DNA of 64,000 nt from Synechococcus sp. M16.1. Its GTDB lineage: Bacteria > Cyanobacteriota > Cyanobacteriia > PCC-6307 > Cyanobiaceae. The notes beneath the pieces are model-generated. The model did no database searches. It was not told the DNA's origin and saw only the letters and a program-made list of their open reading frames with translations. Location: NCBI RefSeq assembly GCF_014279895.1, contig NZ_CP047954.1, positions 682,001-746,000 of the forward strand, read 5' to 3'. Both the position numbers and the translations under genes were made by a program. Positions 47,749-57,126 of this stretch are shown here, in pieces; position 1 is the first letter of the stretch, and each line of letters starts with the position of its first letter.

Positions 47749-48954
47749 ATGGCCCCCTACCGCCTTGATGTGGTGAGCCTGGCGCCGCAGGCGTTTGCTC
47801 CTCTGCTGGAGCTGGGGGTGATCGGTCGTGCCTTCAACGCGGGCATTGCCGAGTTGCATCTGCACAACCCCAGGGACTTCGCCACGGATCGCCATCGCAA
47901 GGTGGACGACGAGCCTTACGGGGGCGGTGCCGGCATGGTGCTCAAGCCCGAGCCGGTGTTCGCCGCGATGGAGGCGATTCCCCGCAGTCCCCGCAGCCGG
48001 GTGCTGTTGATGTCACCGCAGGGGCGTCCCCTGCAGCAGGCGGATCTGCAGCGTTGGTCCAGTGACCACGATCAACTGGTTTTGCTCTGCGGTCACTACG
48101 AGGGCTTCGACGAGCGGATTCGCGGCCTGGCCGATGAGGAGGTGTCGATGGGTGATTTCGTCCTCACCGGTGGTGAGCTGCCGGCGATGACGGTGATCAA
48201 CGGTGTTGTGCGCCTGCTGCCCGGCACGGTGGGGACCGCCGATTCCCTGGTGGAGGAAAGCCACAGTGCACTCCTCCTGGAACACCCGCATTACACCCGC
48301 CCCGCCGACTTCCGCGGCATGACCGTTCCGGATGTGCTGCGCAGTGGCGACCACGGTGCCATCGCCCGGTGGCGCCAGGAGCAGCGGGAGCAGCGCACCC
48401 GCGAGCGGCGGCCCGATCTGTTTGCCCGCTGGCAGACCGCAACAATGGGTGCCCCTTCAGATCCCGTCATGGAGCTGCGCATCGGCAACGGATACGACAT
48501 CCATCGGCTGGTGCCCGGACGGGCCCTCATCCTCGGGGGTGTGACCCTGGACCATCCCGATGGTCTTGGCCTGGATGGCCACAGCGATGCCGATGTGCTT
48601 GTGCATGCGGTGATGGATGCGCTGCTCGGGGCCCTCGCCCTCGGTGACATCGGCAAGTATTTCCCCCCCACCGATCCCCAATGGAAAGGGGCCGACAGCT
48701 TGAAGCTGCTGAATCAGGTGGTGAAGCTGGTGAAGGAGCGAGGCTGGTCGGTGGTGAACATCGATGCGGTGGTGATCGCTGAGCGCCCCAAGCTCAAGCC
48801 GCACATCACCGAGATGAGCAGCCGAATGGCGTCTGTGATCGGCATCGCCCCCGATGCCGTGGGTGTGAAGGCCACCACCAATGAAGGCTTGGGTCCGGAG
48901 GGACGGGAAGAGGGCATCAGTTGCCAGGCTGTGGCCCTGCTGCAGCGGAGCTGA
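47749..48954 (+). CDS. trmD-ispF: TrmD-IspF in-frame fusion: tRNA (guanine37-N1)-methyltransferase plus MECDP synthase
   Basis: One open frame of 401 aa. Residues 1 to ~230 are a full Trm[52 protein letters not shown] and [13 protein letters not shown]. Residues 241-401 are a full IspF of the methylerythritol phosphate pathway: [33 protein letters not shown] and [20 protein letters not shown], with zinc ligands Asp and His in YDIH and HSD. There is no stop between; the linker is about [15 protein letters not shown]. In-frame ATG codons at 48445 and 48469 could also start a separate IspF, though neither has a clear ribosome site. Both activities are likely. Confidence 0.9.
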   Translation: MAPYRLDVVSLAPQAFAPLLELGVIGRAFNAGIAELHLHNPRDFATDRHRKVDDEPYGGGAGMVLKPEPVFAAMEAIPRSPRSRVLLMSPQGRPLQQADLQRWSSDHDQLVLLCGHYEGFDERIRGLADEEVSMGDFVLTGGELPAMTVINGVVRLLPGTVGTADSLVEESHSALLLEHPHYTRPADFRGMTVPDVLRSGDHGAIARWRQEQREQRTRERRPDLFARWQTATMGAPSDPVMELRIGNGYDIHRLVPGRALILGGVTLDHPDGLGLDGHSDADVLVHAVMDALLGALALGDIGKYFPPTDPQWKGADSLKLLNQVVKLVKERGWSVVNIDAVVIAERPKLKPHITEMSSRMASVIGIAPDAVGVKATTNEGLGPEGREEGISCQAVALLQRS

Positions 48955-48957
48955 ACC

Positions 48958-49398
48958 GTGCATCGCCTCCGGTCTGTTCTGCTTAGGGTTATCGCACCTT
49001 GTTTGGCGCTGGTTCTCTTGTTGGGCGGGCTTTCGGAGACAGAGGTGCGGGCAGAGTGCGACCCGACACGTGGTGACTTGGTGGCTGTGGTGGAGCACCT
49101 GAGGCTGCAGGTCCCCCGGGAGAGCCGTGAGCAGTGGATGGCTGCGGAACGGGGCAGCTGGGAGCCCTGGCTGAAGCAACAGCCGGGTTTTCTGGGCCGT
49201 GATCTGTTCTGGGATCCGGCCACCGAAGAGGGAACGTTGCTGATTCGTTGGAGCAGTCGTAAGGCATGGAAATCGATTTCCATGGCCGAGGTGGAGACGG
49301 TTCAGGAGCGCTTCGAGACTTTGGCCCGCGAGCAAACAGGACAGCGCCAGGGCAACCCGTTCCCGCTGGTGTTTGAAGGGGAACTGTTGCCGCAGTGA
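48958..49398 (+). CDS. Secreted TIGR03792-like protein
   Basis: A 146-aa exported protein. The signal segment is VIAPCLALVLLLGGLSETEV with likely cleavage after VRA. The mature part has LRLQVPRESREQWMAAERGSW and a FLGRDLFWDPATEEGTLLIRW core, a ferredoxin-like pattern seen in the cyanobacterial TIGR03792 family, distantly like antibiotic-biosynthesis monooxygenases. Start GTG 48958, 3 nt after the trmD-ispF stop; its stop overlaps larB by 4 nt. Function unknown. Confidence 0.75.
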   Translation: MHRLRSVLLRVIAPCLALVLLLGGLSETEVRAECDPTRGDLVAVVEHLRLQVPRESREQWMAAERGSWEPWLKQQPGFLGRDLFWDPATEEGTLLIRWSSRKAWKSISMAEVETVQERFETLAREQTGQRQGNPFPLVFEGELLPQ

Positions 49399-50069
49399 CC
49401 ACGCCGGATGCTCGCCTCGATCTGCGGCGCCGTCAGCGGTTGGGCATGGTCGAGGCCGTGTGGGGGGAACACAAGACAGCCGATCAGATCATTGCCATCC
49501 TTGAAAGCTTTACCGCTGCAGGAGAACTGGGTCTGGTGACCCGGGTGGATCCCGAAAAGGCGGCACGGGTGTGTGAGGCGTTGCCGGCGGTGGAGCTGCA
49601 TGCCGACGCTCGCTGCCTCACCCTGGGTGCACTGCCTCCTGTGCCTGCGTCACCGGCTGTGGTGGCGGTGCTCAGCGGAGGCAGCAGTGATCGCACGGTG
49701 GTGGCGGAGGTCAGCTTGGCCCTGCGTTGCCACGGCATCGGCGTGGATCCTGTGATGGATGTGGGGGTGGCTGGATTGCACCGCTTGCTGGATCAACTGC
49801 CCCGTCTGGCAACGGCGCGGATCCTGATCGCCTGCGCGGGAATGGAGGGTGCGTTGCCGACGGTGCTGGCTGGTCTGGTGCCGCAACCGGTGATCGGCGT
49901 CCCGGTTTCGGTTGGCTATGGAATCAGTGCAGGGGGACGAACCGCTTTGGAAGGCATGCTCGCCAGCTGTGCCCCAGGCTTGACTGTGGTCAATATCGAC
50001 AACGGCTACGGCGCAGCCATGGCTGCATTGCGGATTCTTAGGGGCTGTGCCCCGGACGCTTCAAGCTGA
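49395..50069 (+). CDS. larB: LarB-family protein (pyridinium nickel-pincer cofactor carboxylase)
   Basis: A 224-aa protein of the AIR-carboxylase (PurE)-like fold. It has VVAVLSGGSSDRTVVAEVSLA, ILIACAGMEGALPTVLAGLV and PVIGVPVSVGYGISAGGRTALEGML, split as PVIGVPVSVGYG and GGRTALEGML. LarB carboxylates and hydrolyses nicotinate adenine dinucleotide for the nickel-pincer cofactor of lactate racemase; older cyanobacterial notes call it circadian phase modifier CpmA. larC and larE are not visible here. Start GTG 49395 overlaps the upstream stop. Confidence 0.88.
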   Translation: MTTPDARLDLRRRQRLGMVEAVWGEHKTADQIIAILESFTAAGELGLVTRVDPEKAARVCEALPAVELHADARCLTLGALPPVPASPAVVAVLSGGSSDRTVVAEVSLALRCHGIGVDPVMDVGVAGLHRLLDQLPRLATARILIACAGMEGALPTVLAGLVPQPVIGVPVSVGYGISAGGRTALEGMLASCAPGLTVVNIDNGYGAAMAALRILRGCAPDASS

Positions 50070-50073
50070 GGCT

Positions 50074-50211
50074 TCAAGCCGCAGCGGAAGGATCGATCTG
50101 GCCGAGACGCTGCAGCTCAGCGCTGTTGTGATCGCACTCCACCTGCTGAAGCGCATGCACAAGAGCATCCAGATCAGCCTGCGCCAGCTCACCGTCCTGT
50201 TGCCATTGCAT
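50074..50211 (-). CDS. Possible 45-aa small protein
   Basis: A short open frame in the 260-bp gap between larB and the DUF1517 gene. It reads QWQQDGELAQADLDALVHAL then QQVECDHNSAELQRLGQIDP, a clean helical, acidic composition. A TTG at 50232 would add seven residues (MAPDPRS-type). No ribosome site stands out. The rest of the gap to 50329 shows nothing I can name. Not a known family. Confidence 0.4.
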   Translation of the reverse strand: MQWQQDGELAQADLDALVHALQQVECDHNSAELQRLGQIDPSAAA

Positions 50212-50329
50212 GGAGCGGGGGTCGGGAGCCAACGCTGTAGGTGCGCAATCTGATTAAGCCAGGCTAGGCCTGATCGCTGGGGAGAAATACTCAGAAAACC
50301 TGTAGATGAGCCAGAAGGGGTCTTGCGTC

Positions 50330-51274
50330 TCAGAGGTGTTGGAGGTTGGGGTAGGCCGTCACCAGGTCGTTGGCGCTCAGCACATCTCCGCGGCCTTCCG
50401 GTTGCCAGATCACTTCCAGGGCCATGAGTTCGCTTGAGGCTGTGGAACCAAGAATGCGCAGGGTCTGGCGCAGATCTTCTCCGGTGTCAGCTCCGGCGAG
50501 CTTGGCCGATGCCGTGGAGGCCACCAGCAAGGTCACAACGATGAATTCGTTGGTGGCATCCGCGTCTCCAGTGCTGTTGCTCGTGTCCGTCGCCCGCTGT
50601 CCGCCGACGTTGCTGGTGAGCTCAGCGTCCAGCTTGCTGCGCTCGTTCATCGAGAGGCGATTGAACGTCGATTCAGCTGAACTGAAGGGAACACTGCCGC
50701 TCTCAGCATTGGCGTAAACCCAGAGGTCCGGTTGGCGCAGCAGAGCCAGGGTTGTCTCCTGCAGCAGTCTTTGCAGACCGGCGGAACTGCTGGTGTCTGA
50801 GGAGGCGGCCAAGGAGCGCAGATCCTCCTGCAGGGATTTGGCACTGGCCAGCAGGCCCACCTGCACCTGAATCATGTTCACGTTGCGCGGCATGGCCGGC
50901 GCTGCAGCAGCACCACCGATCGAGGGGGCATTACCAACGCCACGAAGGGCGTTCACCAGCACGCCTGCGACCGCCATCAGGATCAGCAGACCAAACAGCC
51001 CGCCCCCACCGAAGCCGAAGATGGGGATGAGGAAGGGGAAGCCCATCCCGCCGCCGCGGTAGCCACCGCCGTAGCTGCCACCCCGGTAACTCCCGCCGGA
51101 TCGCGGCATCGAAGGAGCGCGGAAACTGCCTCCTCCCATGCGCCCACCGCGGGCGGCATCAGCAGGCTGTGCCTGGAACAGGCAGAGCCCCACAATCACC
51201 AGCGGCAACAGGAGCGATGCGAGCAGTCGTCGGGATCGTGTCAACAGTCGGGGAGTGGCCACAGCAGCGCCCAC
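50330..51274 (-). CDS. DUF1517 membrane protein
   Basis: A 314-aa protein typical of cyanobacteria and plastids. A signal segment (LLASLLLPLVIVGLCLF) leads to a Gly/Arg/Ser/Tyr-rich part with RGGSYGGGYRGGGMGFPF-like runs, then a membrane span (LFGLLILMAVAGVLVNAL). The remaining soluble part carries VNMIQVQVGLLASAKSLQED and FIVVTLLVAST, the DUF1517 core. Function unknown. It is 18 nt from thiS downstream? No: thiS lies upstream on the same strand, 18 nt before this start. Confidence 0.85.
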   Translation of the reverse strand: MGAAVATPRLLTRSRRLLASLLLPLVIVGLCLFQAQPADAARGGRMGGGSFRAPSMPRSGGSYRGGSYGGGYRGGGMGFPFLIPIFGFGGGGLFGLLILMAVAGVLVNALRGVGNAPSIGGAAAAPAMPRNVNMIQVQVGLLASAKSLQEDLRSLAASSDTSSSAGLQRLLQETTLALLRQPDLWVYANAESGSVPFSSAESTFNRLSMNERSKLDAELTSNVGGQRATDTSNSTGDADATNEFIVVTLLVASTASAKLAGADTGEDLRQTLRILGSTASSELMALEVIWQPEGRGDVLSANDLVTAYPNLQHL

Positions 51275-51292
51275 AGCATTGATCAGGCGACT

Positions 51293-51511
51293 CTAGGAAC
51301 CACCACCAACGATGGTGACGATCTCAAGGGTGTCGTCATCCTTCACCACGATGCTGTCCCAGCGGCTGCGGGGTGCGATCACACCGTTGTGCTCGGCCAC
51401 CACCAGCTGGGGGTTGTTGGCCAGCAAGGCAACAACCGCCGCCAGGCTGGCGGGTTCCGGTGCTGGATCCAGCACGCGGGTTTCACCGTTGACCATCAGG
51501 GTGAGGGGCAT
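51293..51511 (-). CDS. thiS: Sulfur carrier protein ThiS
   Basis: A 72-aa ubiquitin-like protein that delivers sulfur for the thiazole of thiamine. PLTLMVNGETR opens it and VAEHNGVIAPRSRWDSIVV is typical. The end is IVTIVGGGS: the Gly-Gly needed for adenylation is followed by one Ser before the TAG stop. Known ThiS proteins end in Gly-Gly, so trimming would be needed unless the terminal Ser is tolerated. It lies 3 nt downstream of thiE. Confidence 0.9.
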   Translation of the reverse strand: MPLTLMVNGETRVLDPAPEPASLAAVVALLANNPQLVVAEHNGVIAPRSRWDSIVVKDDDTLEIVTIVGGGS

Positions 51512-51514
51512 GGC

Positions 51515-52573
51515 TCAGAACGTGGCGTGGTCCAGCTGCTGAAGCAGTTGCCGCGAGGCCAGACCGCTGTCATCTGCGTGCATGATCGCGCCGATCACGG
51601 CCGCGCGCTGGCCCCCTGCCGTGAGCAGGGCTGGCAGGTTGGCCGAGGTGATTCCACCGATGGCGAAGACGGGGCGTTGGCTGATCGCAGTGGCCTGCGC
51701 TAGGAGCTCCACACCAACAGGGTTCCGCTCGGGTTTGACGGCCGTGGAATGGATCGGGCCAAATCCGAGATAGTCGATTGGCTCCTGCTGAGCCTGATGA
51801 ACCTGATCGATGCTGTGGGTGCTGCGGCCCAGCAGACGATCAACGCCCAACAGATCGCGGGCTACCTCGCTGGGCATGTCGTCCTGGCCGAGGTGCACCC
51901 CATCCGCATCCACCGCCAGGGCCAGGTCCACACGGTCATTGATGAAAAACAGCGCCCCGAAGCGGTTGCAGAGCTGCCTGAGCTGCTGAGCCTCCCGCAG
52001 GCGATCGCGGTCGTTCCCCGCTTTGCAGCGGTACTGCACCATCCCCACACCGTTCCGCAGGGCGGCTTCCACCCGATCGCTCAGGTCATCGCAGGGGGTT
52101 GTGATCAGGCAAAGGCGAGCGTCCTTGAGCTTGTTGCGTCGCCTTGCTCCCAGGGTGGCGTTGAGGCAGGTCACCTCCAGGTCGTAAAGCCCGTAGCGGA
52201 TCGCTGCGGCTTCAGCGGCCAGCGCAGGATCGATGGTGCGGCCGTACTCCTCCAGCACCCGCAACGCCTCCTGCACCCGGGCGCAGTTGGCCGCCACCAC
52301 GTGGTCGGGGCTGTGGCGATCGAGTTGGGCCGGATGCTCCAGTCCGGCGCCGGTGTCGGTGCTGGTGGAGCGGGCCTGCTTGTAGCTGTCGTGATGGAGT
52401 CGCCCCAGGCGTTGACGCCAGTCCTTGAGGCGCACCACCAGATCCTGTTGCTCCAGCCCGAAGCGGCACCAGTCTTCAACCACCCTCAGGCCTTCCCGGG
52501 CACGGTCGAGGTTGGCGTCGATCAGGCGTGCCACCCGTGGATCCAGTGATGTCTCGCTTGGGGTTGGATTCAT
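51515..52573 (-). CDS. thiE: Thiamine-phosphate synthase with cyanobacterial N-terminal domain
   Basis: A 352-aa protein. The C-terminal ~210 residues are ThiE, coupling the pyrimidine and thiazole parts of thiamine: RLCLITTPCDDLSDRVEAAL, MVQYRCKAGNDRDR, FFINDRVDLALAVDADGVHL, GQDDMPSEVAR and DYLGFGPIHSTAVKPE, VFAIGGITSANLP. The first ~140 residues (RLIDANLDRAREGLRVVEDW, NCARVQEALRVLEEYGR) form the added helical domain found in cyanobacteria, of unknown role. I start at ATG 52573; the frame extends to 52639. thiS follows, so this is a thiamine operon. Confidence 0.92.
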   Translation of the reverse strand: MNPTPSETSLDPRVARLIDANLDRAREGLRVVEDWCRFGLEQQDLVVRLKDWRQRLGRLHHDSYKQARSTSTDTGAGLEHPAQLDRHSPDHVVAANCARVQEALRVLEEYGRTIDPALAAEAAAIRYGLYDLEVTCLNATLGARRRNKLKDARLCLITTPCDDLSDRVEAALRNGVGMVQYRCKAGNDRDRLREAQQLRQLCNRFGALFFINDRVDLALAVDADGVHLGQDDMPSEVARDLLGVDRLLGRSTHSIDQVHQAQQEPIDYLGFGPIHSTAVKPERNPVGVELLAQATAISQRPVFAIGGITSANLPALLTAGGQRAAVIGAIMHADDSGLASRQLLQQLDHATF

Positions 52574-52606
52574 GGCACCCTGTGGGCAACGGTTTCGGCG
52601 TCGGTC

Positions 52607-52726
52607 ATGGAGAACGGTGGTTCTGAGAGCACCATGCACGTTCTGGTCTGGGGAATCGTCCTTCTCGGCGGCATCGGCGTGTTCATCGTCTGGGGGCTGG
52701 TGAATGCCTATCCGACCGTGGCCTGA
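52607..52726 (+). CDS. 39-aa single-span membrane peptide
   Basis: ATG 52607 to TGA 52726. It reads ENGGSESTMHVLVWGIVLL then GGIGVFIVWGLVNAYPTVA. Residues ~10-33 form one membrane helix with a short soluble start. A second ATG at 52634 gives 30 aa. The size and shape match small subunits of photosystems or cytochrome b6f, but I cannot match it to PetG, L, M, N or a Psb protein. It converges on ribF with a 19-nt overlap. Too short for routine gene calling. Confidence 0.6.
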   Translation: MENGGSESTMHVLVWGIVLLGGIGVFIVWGLVNAYPTVA

Positions 52727-53697
52727 GAGCCGGTCTGAAGAATCTCGCGGGCCTGGGCTGCGTCGCGGCCGATCTGGCTGCTGAGCTCCTCGAGGCCGCT
52801 GAATTTGGTCTGGCCGCGCAAGCGCTGCACCGGCTCGACGCCCAGCTGCCGGCCTTCCAGTTCCAGGCTCTGATCAAGCAGGTGCACCTCCACGGCTGAA
52901 GGGGACGTGGGATCGATCGTGGGTTGGGGCCCGAGGTTCATCACGGCTGGCAGCCGATCGCCATCCCCATCAAGTTGGGCCCAGGCGGCGTAGACGCCAA
53001 GTCCTGGCAAGGCCTTACGGCCATCCACCTGGAGATTGGCGGTGGGCCAGCCCAGTTCACGCCCCAGGCCTCGGCCCCGCACCACCCGTCCCTGAAAGCG
53101 ATAGGCCCGACCCAGCAAGGCTTTGGCGGTGGTGAGGTCGGCCTGGTCGAGGGCCGCGCGGATGCGGCTGCTGCTCATCCGGCCCTCTTGGTCTTCAACG
53201 ATCGGCACCACCTTCACCTCAACGCCGCTGCGAGCCGCCAGCCGCTCCAGCATCTCGGCGTCACCGCGCCGCTGATGACCGAAGCGGAAGTTGGTGCCCA
53301 CGGCAATGCGCCGGGCCTGAAGTGTGTTCAGCAGCACGCTGGTGACGAAGTCCTCCGCACTCAGCTGAGCCAGCTCGCGGGTGAAGGGCACCAGCACGAG
53401 CTGCTGGATCCCCAGCGGTTCCAGCAGAGCGAGTTTTTCGCTGGGTAGATCCAGCCTCAGGCGTGCCTCCCCGAACAGCACCTCACGGGGATGGGGCCAG
53501 AAGCTCACCACCGAGGCAACGGCATCGTCCGGGCTGTCCTGGATGGCCTCGGCGATCACGCGGCGATGGCCGGCATGCAGGCCATCGAAACTCCCCAGCG
53601 CCAGGGCAGTGGGCCGACGGGCTTCCTCTGGAGAGCAGAGCGGAATCAAAGAGGTGCAGATGGGGCGCTTTGGTGGCAAGTTTGAACGACCGAGCAC
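52708..53697 (-). CDS. ribF: Bifunctional riboflavin kinase/FAD synthetase
   Basis: A 329-aa two-domain enzyme making FMN and FAD. The nucleotidyltransferase domain has ALALGSFDGLHAGHRRVIAE, VGTNFRFGHQRRGDAEML and MSSSRIRAALDQ. The kinase domain has YRFQGRVVRGRGLGRELGWP, TANLQVDG and GLGVYAAWAQLDG. Start at GTG 53697; a TTG at 53649 (IPLCSPEEARRPTALALG) fits the usual length and may be right. Divergent from the DUF3611 gene by 6 nt. Confidence 0.93.
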   Translation of the reverse strand: MLGRSNLPPKRPICTSLIPLCSPEEARRPTALALGSFDGLHAGHRRVIAEAIQDSPDDAVASVVSFWPHPREVLFGEARLRLDLPSEKLALLEPLGIQQLVLVPFTRELAQLSAEDFVTSVLLNTLQARRIAVGTNFRFGHQRRGDAEMLERLAARSGVEVKVVPIVEDQEGRMSSSRIRAALDQADLTTAKALLGRAYRFQGRVVRGRGLGRELGWPTANLQVDGRKALPGLGVYAAWAQLDGDGDRLPAVMNLGPQPTIDPTSPSAVEVHLLDQSLELEGRQLGVEPVQRLRGQTKFSGLEELSSQIGRDAAQAREILQTGSQATVG

Positions 53698-53703
53698 CAG
53701 GGC

Positions 53704-54264
53704 ATGCCAGACCGCCTCGATTTCCAGAAGTTGTCGTTCGGCGTGCGTCGGATGGGATGGATCCGGTTCTGGATCCAGGTGGTTCTCGGCATCGTTGTGG
53801 TGGGCGTTCTGCTGTTCAACAACATCGGCGGCAGCCTGGCCCGCAATTCCGAACGTGCCGTGGGCCTGGGGCCTGGTCTTTCGCTCACATCCCTGGCCTT
53901 CCTCGTGCTGCTGTTCAGCCTCTGGCAGGGCTGGCTGATCGTTCGGACCGGTCGAGCCATCGACAGCGCGGCCCGTCCCAGTCGGGGCGAGGTGGCGCGG
54001 CTGATCAAACGGGGGCTGTTGGCGGATCTTCTGGGTCTCACCCTCGCCACCATCGGCTATCAGGCCCTCGCTGGCAGCCTGTTCGTGCAGGCCTCAATGC
54101 AGACTCCCGGAATTGCCATCGGCGGCCGCGGCATGGCCGACAACCTGGCGATCACCTCCCTGGAAATGCTGTCTGTGCTCAGCAACACCCAGGTGCTGTT
54201 CGCCCACCTGATCGGGGTGTTGTTCTCCCTTTGGTTGTTGCAGCGGGTTTATCGCACCAGTTGA
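53704..54264 (+). CDS. DUF3611 membrane protein
   Basis: A 186-aa membrane protein with four likely spans ([71 protein letters not shown]). This pattern matches the DUF3611 family of cyanobacteria and chloroplasts (Tic20-neighbourhood or Ycf-like role untested). Start ATG 53704. The 3' end overlaps surE by 16 nt on the other strand. Function unknown. Confidence 0.8.
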   Translation: MPDRLDFQKLSFGVRRMGWIRFWIQVVLGIVVVGVLLFNNIGGSLARNSERAVGLGPGLSLTSLAFLVLLFSLWQGWLIVRTGRAIDSAARPSRGEVARLIKRGLLADLLGLTLATIGYQALAGSLFVQASMQTPGIAIGGRGMADNLAITSLEMLSVLSNTQVLFAHLIGVLFSLWLLQRVYRTS

Positions 54265-55058
54265 TCCTTGAGCTTGAGCTGCGGCAGTCCGCTGAGGGGG
54301 CCCCGCCAGAACAGGTCGGGCTGGATCGGTGTGAGTGAGGGGGAATTGGCGTGGATCTGAGCCACATCACTGGGCCAATCCCTTGGGCCTTCTCCGGCTG
54401 ATTCCAGATCCTTCACGGCTTCTCCGGCCAGCCAGTAGTAGGCGCGACCACGGGGGTCTTCCCGACGGCTGAATTGCTCGTCGTAGCGCCGGATTGAGAG
54501 ACGGGTCCAGCGCAGTGCTCCCATCTCCTCCCGGGCACAGGGGGGGATGTTGAGGTTGAGCAGCAGGTTGTCGGGCCACTGGTCGGCGATGGCCTGTTCA
54601 CTCACCTCAAGGGCAAGGTCGGCGGCCGCCTGAAACTGACGCCACTGGAAGCAGGCGCTGCTCACCGCCAGGGAACGAATCCCCTCAAGGGTGCCTTCCA
54701 TGGCTGCGGCAACGGTGCCGGAGCAGAACACATCGGTTCCCAGGTTGGGTCCGTGATTGATGCCGGAGAGCACCAGGTCTGGCTTCTCCTTCACCAGTTC
54801 GAACAGGGCCAGCTTCATGCAGTCGGCGGGGGTGCCACTGCAGGCCCAGGCGGTGACCCCTGGGGCGAACAGTTCATCGGCCCGCTCGGCGCGGATGGGG
54901 GTCTGCAGGGTGAGGCCATGGCCGGTGGCCGATCGTTCCTGATCCGGGCAGACCACCGTCACCTGGTGGCCGCGGGCTGCCGCTGCGGCGGCCAGGGTTC
55001 GGATGCCGTCGGCGAAGACCCCATCGTCATTGCTGATCAGGATCCGCAGCGGGGCCAT
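54249..55058 (-). CDS. surE: 5'/3'-nucleotidase SurE
   Basis: A 269-aa metal-dependent phosphatase of nucleoside monophosphates. The metal Asp pair is in [17 protein letters not shown], further ligands Ser and Asn in [10 protein letters not shown] and [20 protein letters not shown]. Length is normal. Start ATG 55058, divergent from pheS with 71 nt between. Confidence 0.95.
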   Translation of the reverse strand: MAPLRILISNDDGVFADGIRTLAAAAAARGHQVTVVCPDQERSATGHGLTLQTPIRAERADELFAPGVTAWACSGTPADCMKLALFELVKEKPDLVLSGINHGPNLGTDVFCSGTVAAAMEGTLEGIRSLAVSSACFQWRQFQAAADLALEVSEQAIADQWPDNLLLNLNIPPCAREEMGALRWTRLSIRRYDEQFSRREDPRGRAYYWLAGEAVKDLESAGEGPRDWPSDVAQIHANSPSLTPIQPDLFWRGPLSGLPQLKLKDQLVR

Positions 55059-55129
55059 GGGGTCATATGCACTGAGGTGAACCTAAGCGGCATGGCTGCT
55101 TACAGTCGGCAGCTGTCTGTTCCATCCCT

Positions 55130-56137
55130 GTGAGCGCACCGGTCACCCTGCAGCAGCTCACCGACCAACTCGATGCCCTCGAGCAGCAGGCCGCGGCGGA
55201 GATCGCCGAGGCGGTTGATGCCGCTGCGCTGGAGCAACTGCGGGTCGGGCTGCTGGGCAAGAAGGGCCGCATCTCCGGTGTGCTGGGAGCGATGGGCAAG
55301 TTGCCCGGTGAGGAGCGTCCCCTGGTGGGTCAGCGCGCCAACGTGCTGAAAACGCAGGTGCAGTCGCTGTTGGGAGAGCGGCTGCAGGCCGTGAAGCAGG
55401 CGGCCATGGCGGAGCGCATCGCCAGGGAAAGCCTCGATGTCACTGCCCCGGCTTCCGGGGTGCGGATGGGGCATCGCCATCCCCTGATCACCACCACTGA
55501 AGAGATCGTCGATCTGTTCCTGGGCCTTGGCTACAGCGTGGCCGAGGGGCCTGAGGTGGAGCGGGACCACTACAACTTCACTGCGCTGAACATCCCCGAG
55601 GACCATCCGGCCCGGGACATGCAGGACACCTTTTATCTCGGTGGTGACCTGCTGATGCGGACCCACACCTCCCCGGTGCAGATCCGTCACCTCGAAGAGA
55701 ACCCGCCGCCGGTGCGGATCGTGGCTCCCGGACGGGTGTATCGCCGTGATGCCGTTGATGCCACCCACTCGCCGGTGTTCCACCAGGTGGAGGTGCTGGC
55801 CATTGATGAAGGGCTCGATTTCAGCCACCTGCGTGGCACGGTGATGGCCTTCCTCAAGGCCTTCTTCGGTGACCTGCCAGTGCGTTTCCGGGCCAGTTAT
55901 TTCCCCTTCACCGAGCCCTCCGCCGAGGTGGATGTGCAGTGGCGCGGCCGCTGGCTGGAGGTGATGGGCTGCGGCATGGTGGATCCCGCCGTGCTGGAAG
56001 GGCTGGGCCTCGATCCGGAGCGCTACAGCGGTTTTGCCGCGGGCCTTGGGGTGGAGCGCTTCTGCATGGTGCGCCATGGCATTGACGACATCCGCCGGCT
56101 GTACACCAGCGATCTGCGCTTCCTCGAGCAGTTCTGA
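55130..56137 (+). CDS. pheS: Phenylalanyl-tRNA synthetase alpha subunit
   Basis: A 335-aa class II synthetase subunit. The N-terminal coiled coil ([20 protein letters not shown]) binds tRNA. Motif 1 region [20 protein letters not shown]; motif 2 [19 protein letters not shown]; motif 3 [18 protein letters not shown]. The tail [16 protein letters not shown] is the expected end. GTG 55130 is the start. pheT is not adjacent. Confidence 0.96.
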   Translation: MSAPVTLQQLTDQLDALEQQAAAEIAEAVDAAALEQLRVGLLGKKGRISGVLGAMGKLPGEERPLVGQRANVLKTQVQSLLGERLQAVKQAAMAERIARESLDVTAPASGVRMGHRHPLITTTEEIVDLFLGLGYSVAEGPEVERDHYNFTALNIPEDHPARDMQDTFYLGGDLLMRTHTSPVQIRHLEENPPPVRIVAPGRVYRRDAVDATHSPVFHQVEVLAIDEGLDFSHLRGTVMAFLKAFFGDLPVRFRASYFPFTEPSAEVDVQWRGRWLEVMGCGMVDPAVLEGLGLDPERYSGFAAGLGVERFCMVRHGIDDIRRLYTSDLRFLEQF

Positions 56138-56217
56138 TCGGGAACCTTCGTTACTGAGCGGCGTTCTGTTCTCGCGCGTCCCATAGGCTGAGGCTGACCT
56201 CTACCCGTCGTGGATCA

Positions 56218-57126
56218 GTGCCCCGGATCGGACTGATCGTCAATGACGGCAAGCCGCTGGCGGTGCAGACGGCCGACACGATTCAGCAGCGCCTGGAGGC
56301 TGCCGGCCATGCCGTGGAGCGGGCCAGCAGTTCCGGGGGAATGGTGGGCTTTGCCAACCCCGATCAGCACCTGCGCCTGCGCGGCTACAGCGCCTGTGTG
56401 CCCAAGGGCTTCGATCAATCGATGGTGTTGGCCATCGTGCTGGGGGGTGACGGCACGGTGCTTTCCGCCGCGCGGCAGACCGCCCCAGTGGGGATTCCGA
56501 TTCTCACGATCAACACCGGCCACCTGGGATTTCTGGCCGAGGCCTATCTCGATGATCTGGATCGCGCCCTCGATGTGGTGCTCACCCAGCAATGGACGAT
56601 CGAGGAACGCAGCAACCTCGTGGTGAGCGTGATGCGGGGTGATCAGCGCCGCTGGGAGGCGCTGTCTCTCAACGAGATGGCCCTGCACCGTGAGCCGCTC
56701 ACGAGCATGTGCCACTTCGAGATCGCCATCGGCCGCCACGCCCCGGTGGATATTGCCGCTGATGGTGTGATCCTCTCCACGCCGACGGGTTCGACGGCCT
56801 ACGCCCTCAGTTCCGGTGGGCCAGTGATCACGCCGGATTGTCCGGTGCTGCAACTCACCCCGATCGCGCCCCATTCCCTGGCCTCCCGCGCCCTGGTGTT
56901 CAGCGACCGTGAACCCGTCACGATTTTTCCAGCCACGCCGGAGCGGCTGATGATGGTGGTGGACGGCAGTGCCGGTTGCTACGTCTGGCCGGAAGATCGG
57001 GTGCTGATCCGCCGCAGCGATCACCCGGTGCGCTTTGTGCGCCTCGCCGACCATGAGTTCTTCCAGGTGCTGCGCAACAAATTGGGTTGGGGCCTGCCCC
57101 ACATCGCCAAGCCCGAGCGGGAATGA
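56218..57126 (+). CDS. nadK: NAD kinase
   Basis: A 302-aa kinase making NADP. It has the GGDGT motif in [26 protein letters not shown] and the [16 protein letters not shown] signature. The opening [11 protein letters not shown] follows GTG 56218. Cyanobacteria have two NAD kinases; which group this is cannot be decided here. The stop overlaps the ATG of the next gene (ATGA), implying translational coupling to the regulator. Confidence 0.95.
   Translation: MPRIGLIVNDGKPLAVQTADTIQQRLEAAGHAVERASSSGGMVGFANPDQHLRLRGYSACVPKGFDQSMVLAIVLGGDGTVLSAARQTAPVGIPILTINTGHLGFLAEAYLDDLDRALDVVLTQQWTIEERSNLVVSVMRGDQRRWEALSLNEMALHREPLTSMCHFEIAIGRHAPVDIAADGVILSTPTGSTAYALSSGGPVITPDCPVLQLTPIAPHSLASRALVFSDREPVTIFPATPERLMMVVDGSAGCYVWPEDRVLIRRSDHPVRFVRLADHEFFQVLRNKLGWGLPHIAKPERE

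Noticed and set aside
55100-56077. Minus-strand frame of 325 codons opposite pheS
   Set aside because: Shadow of pheS; no protein-like domains.
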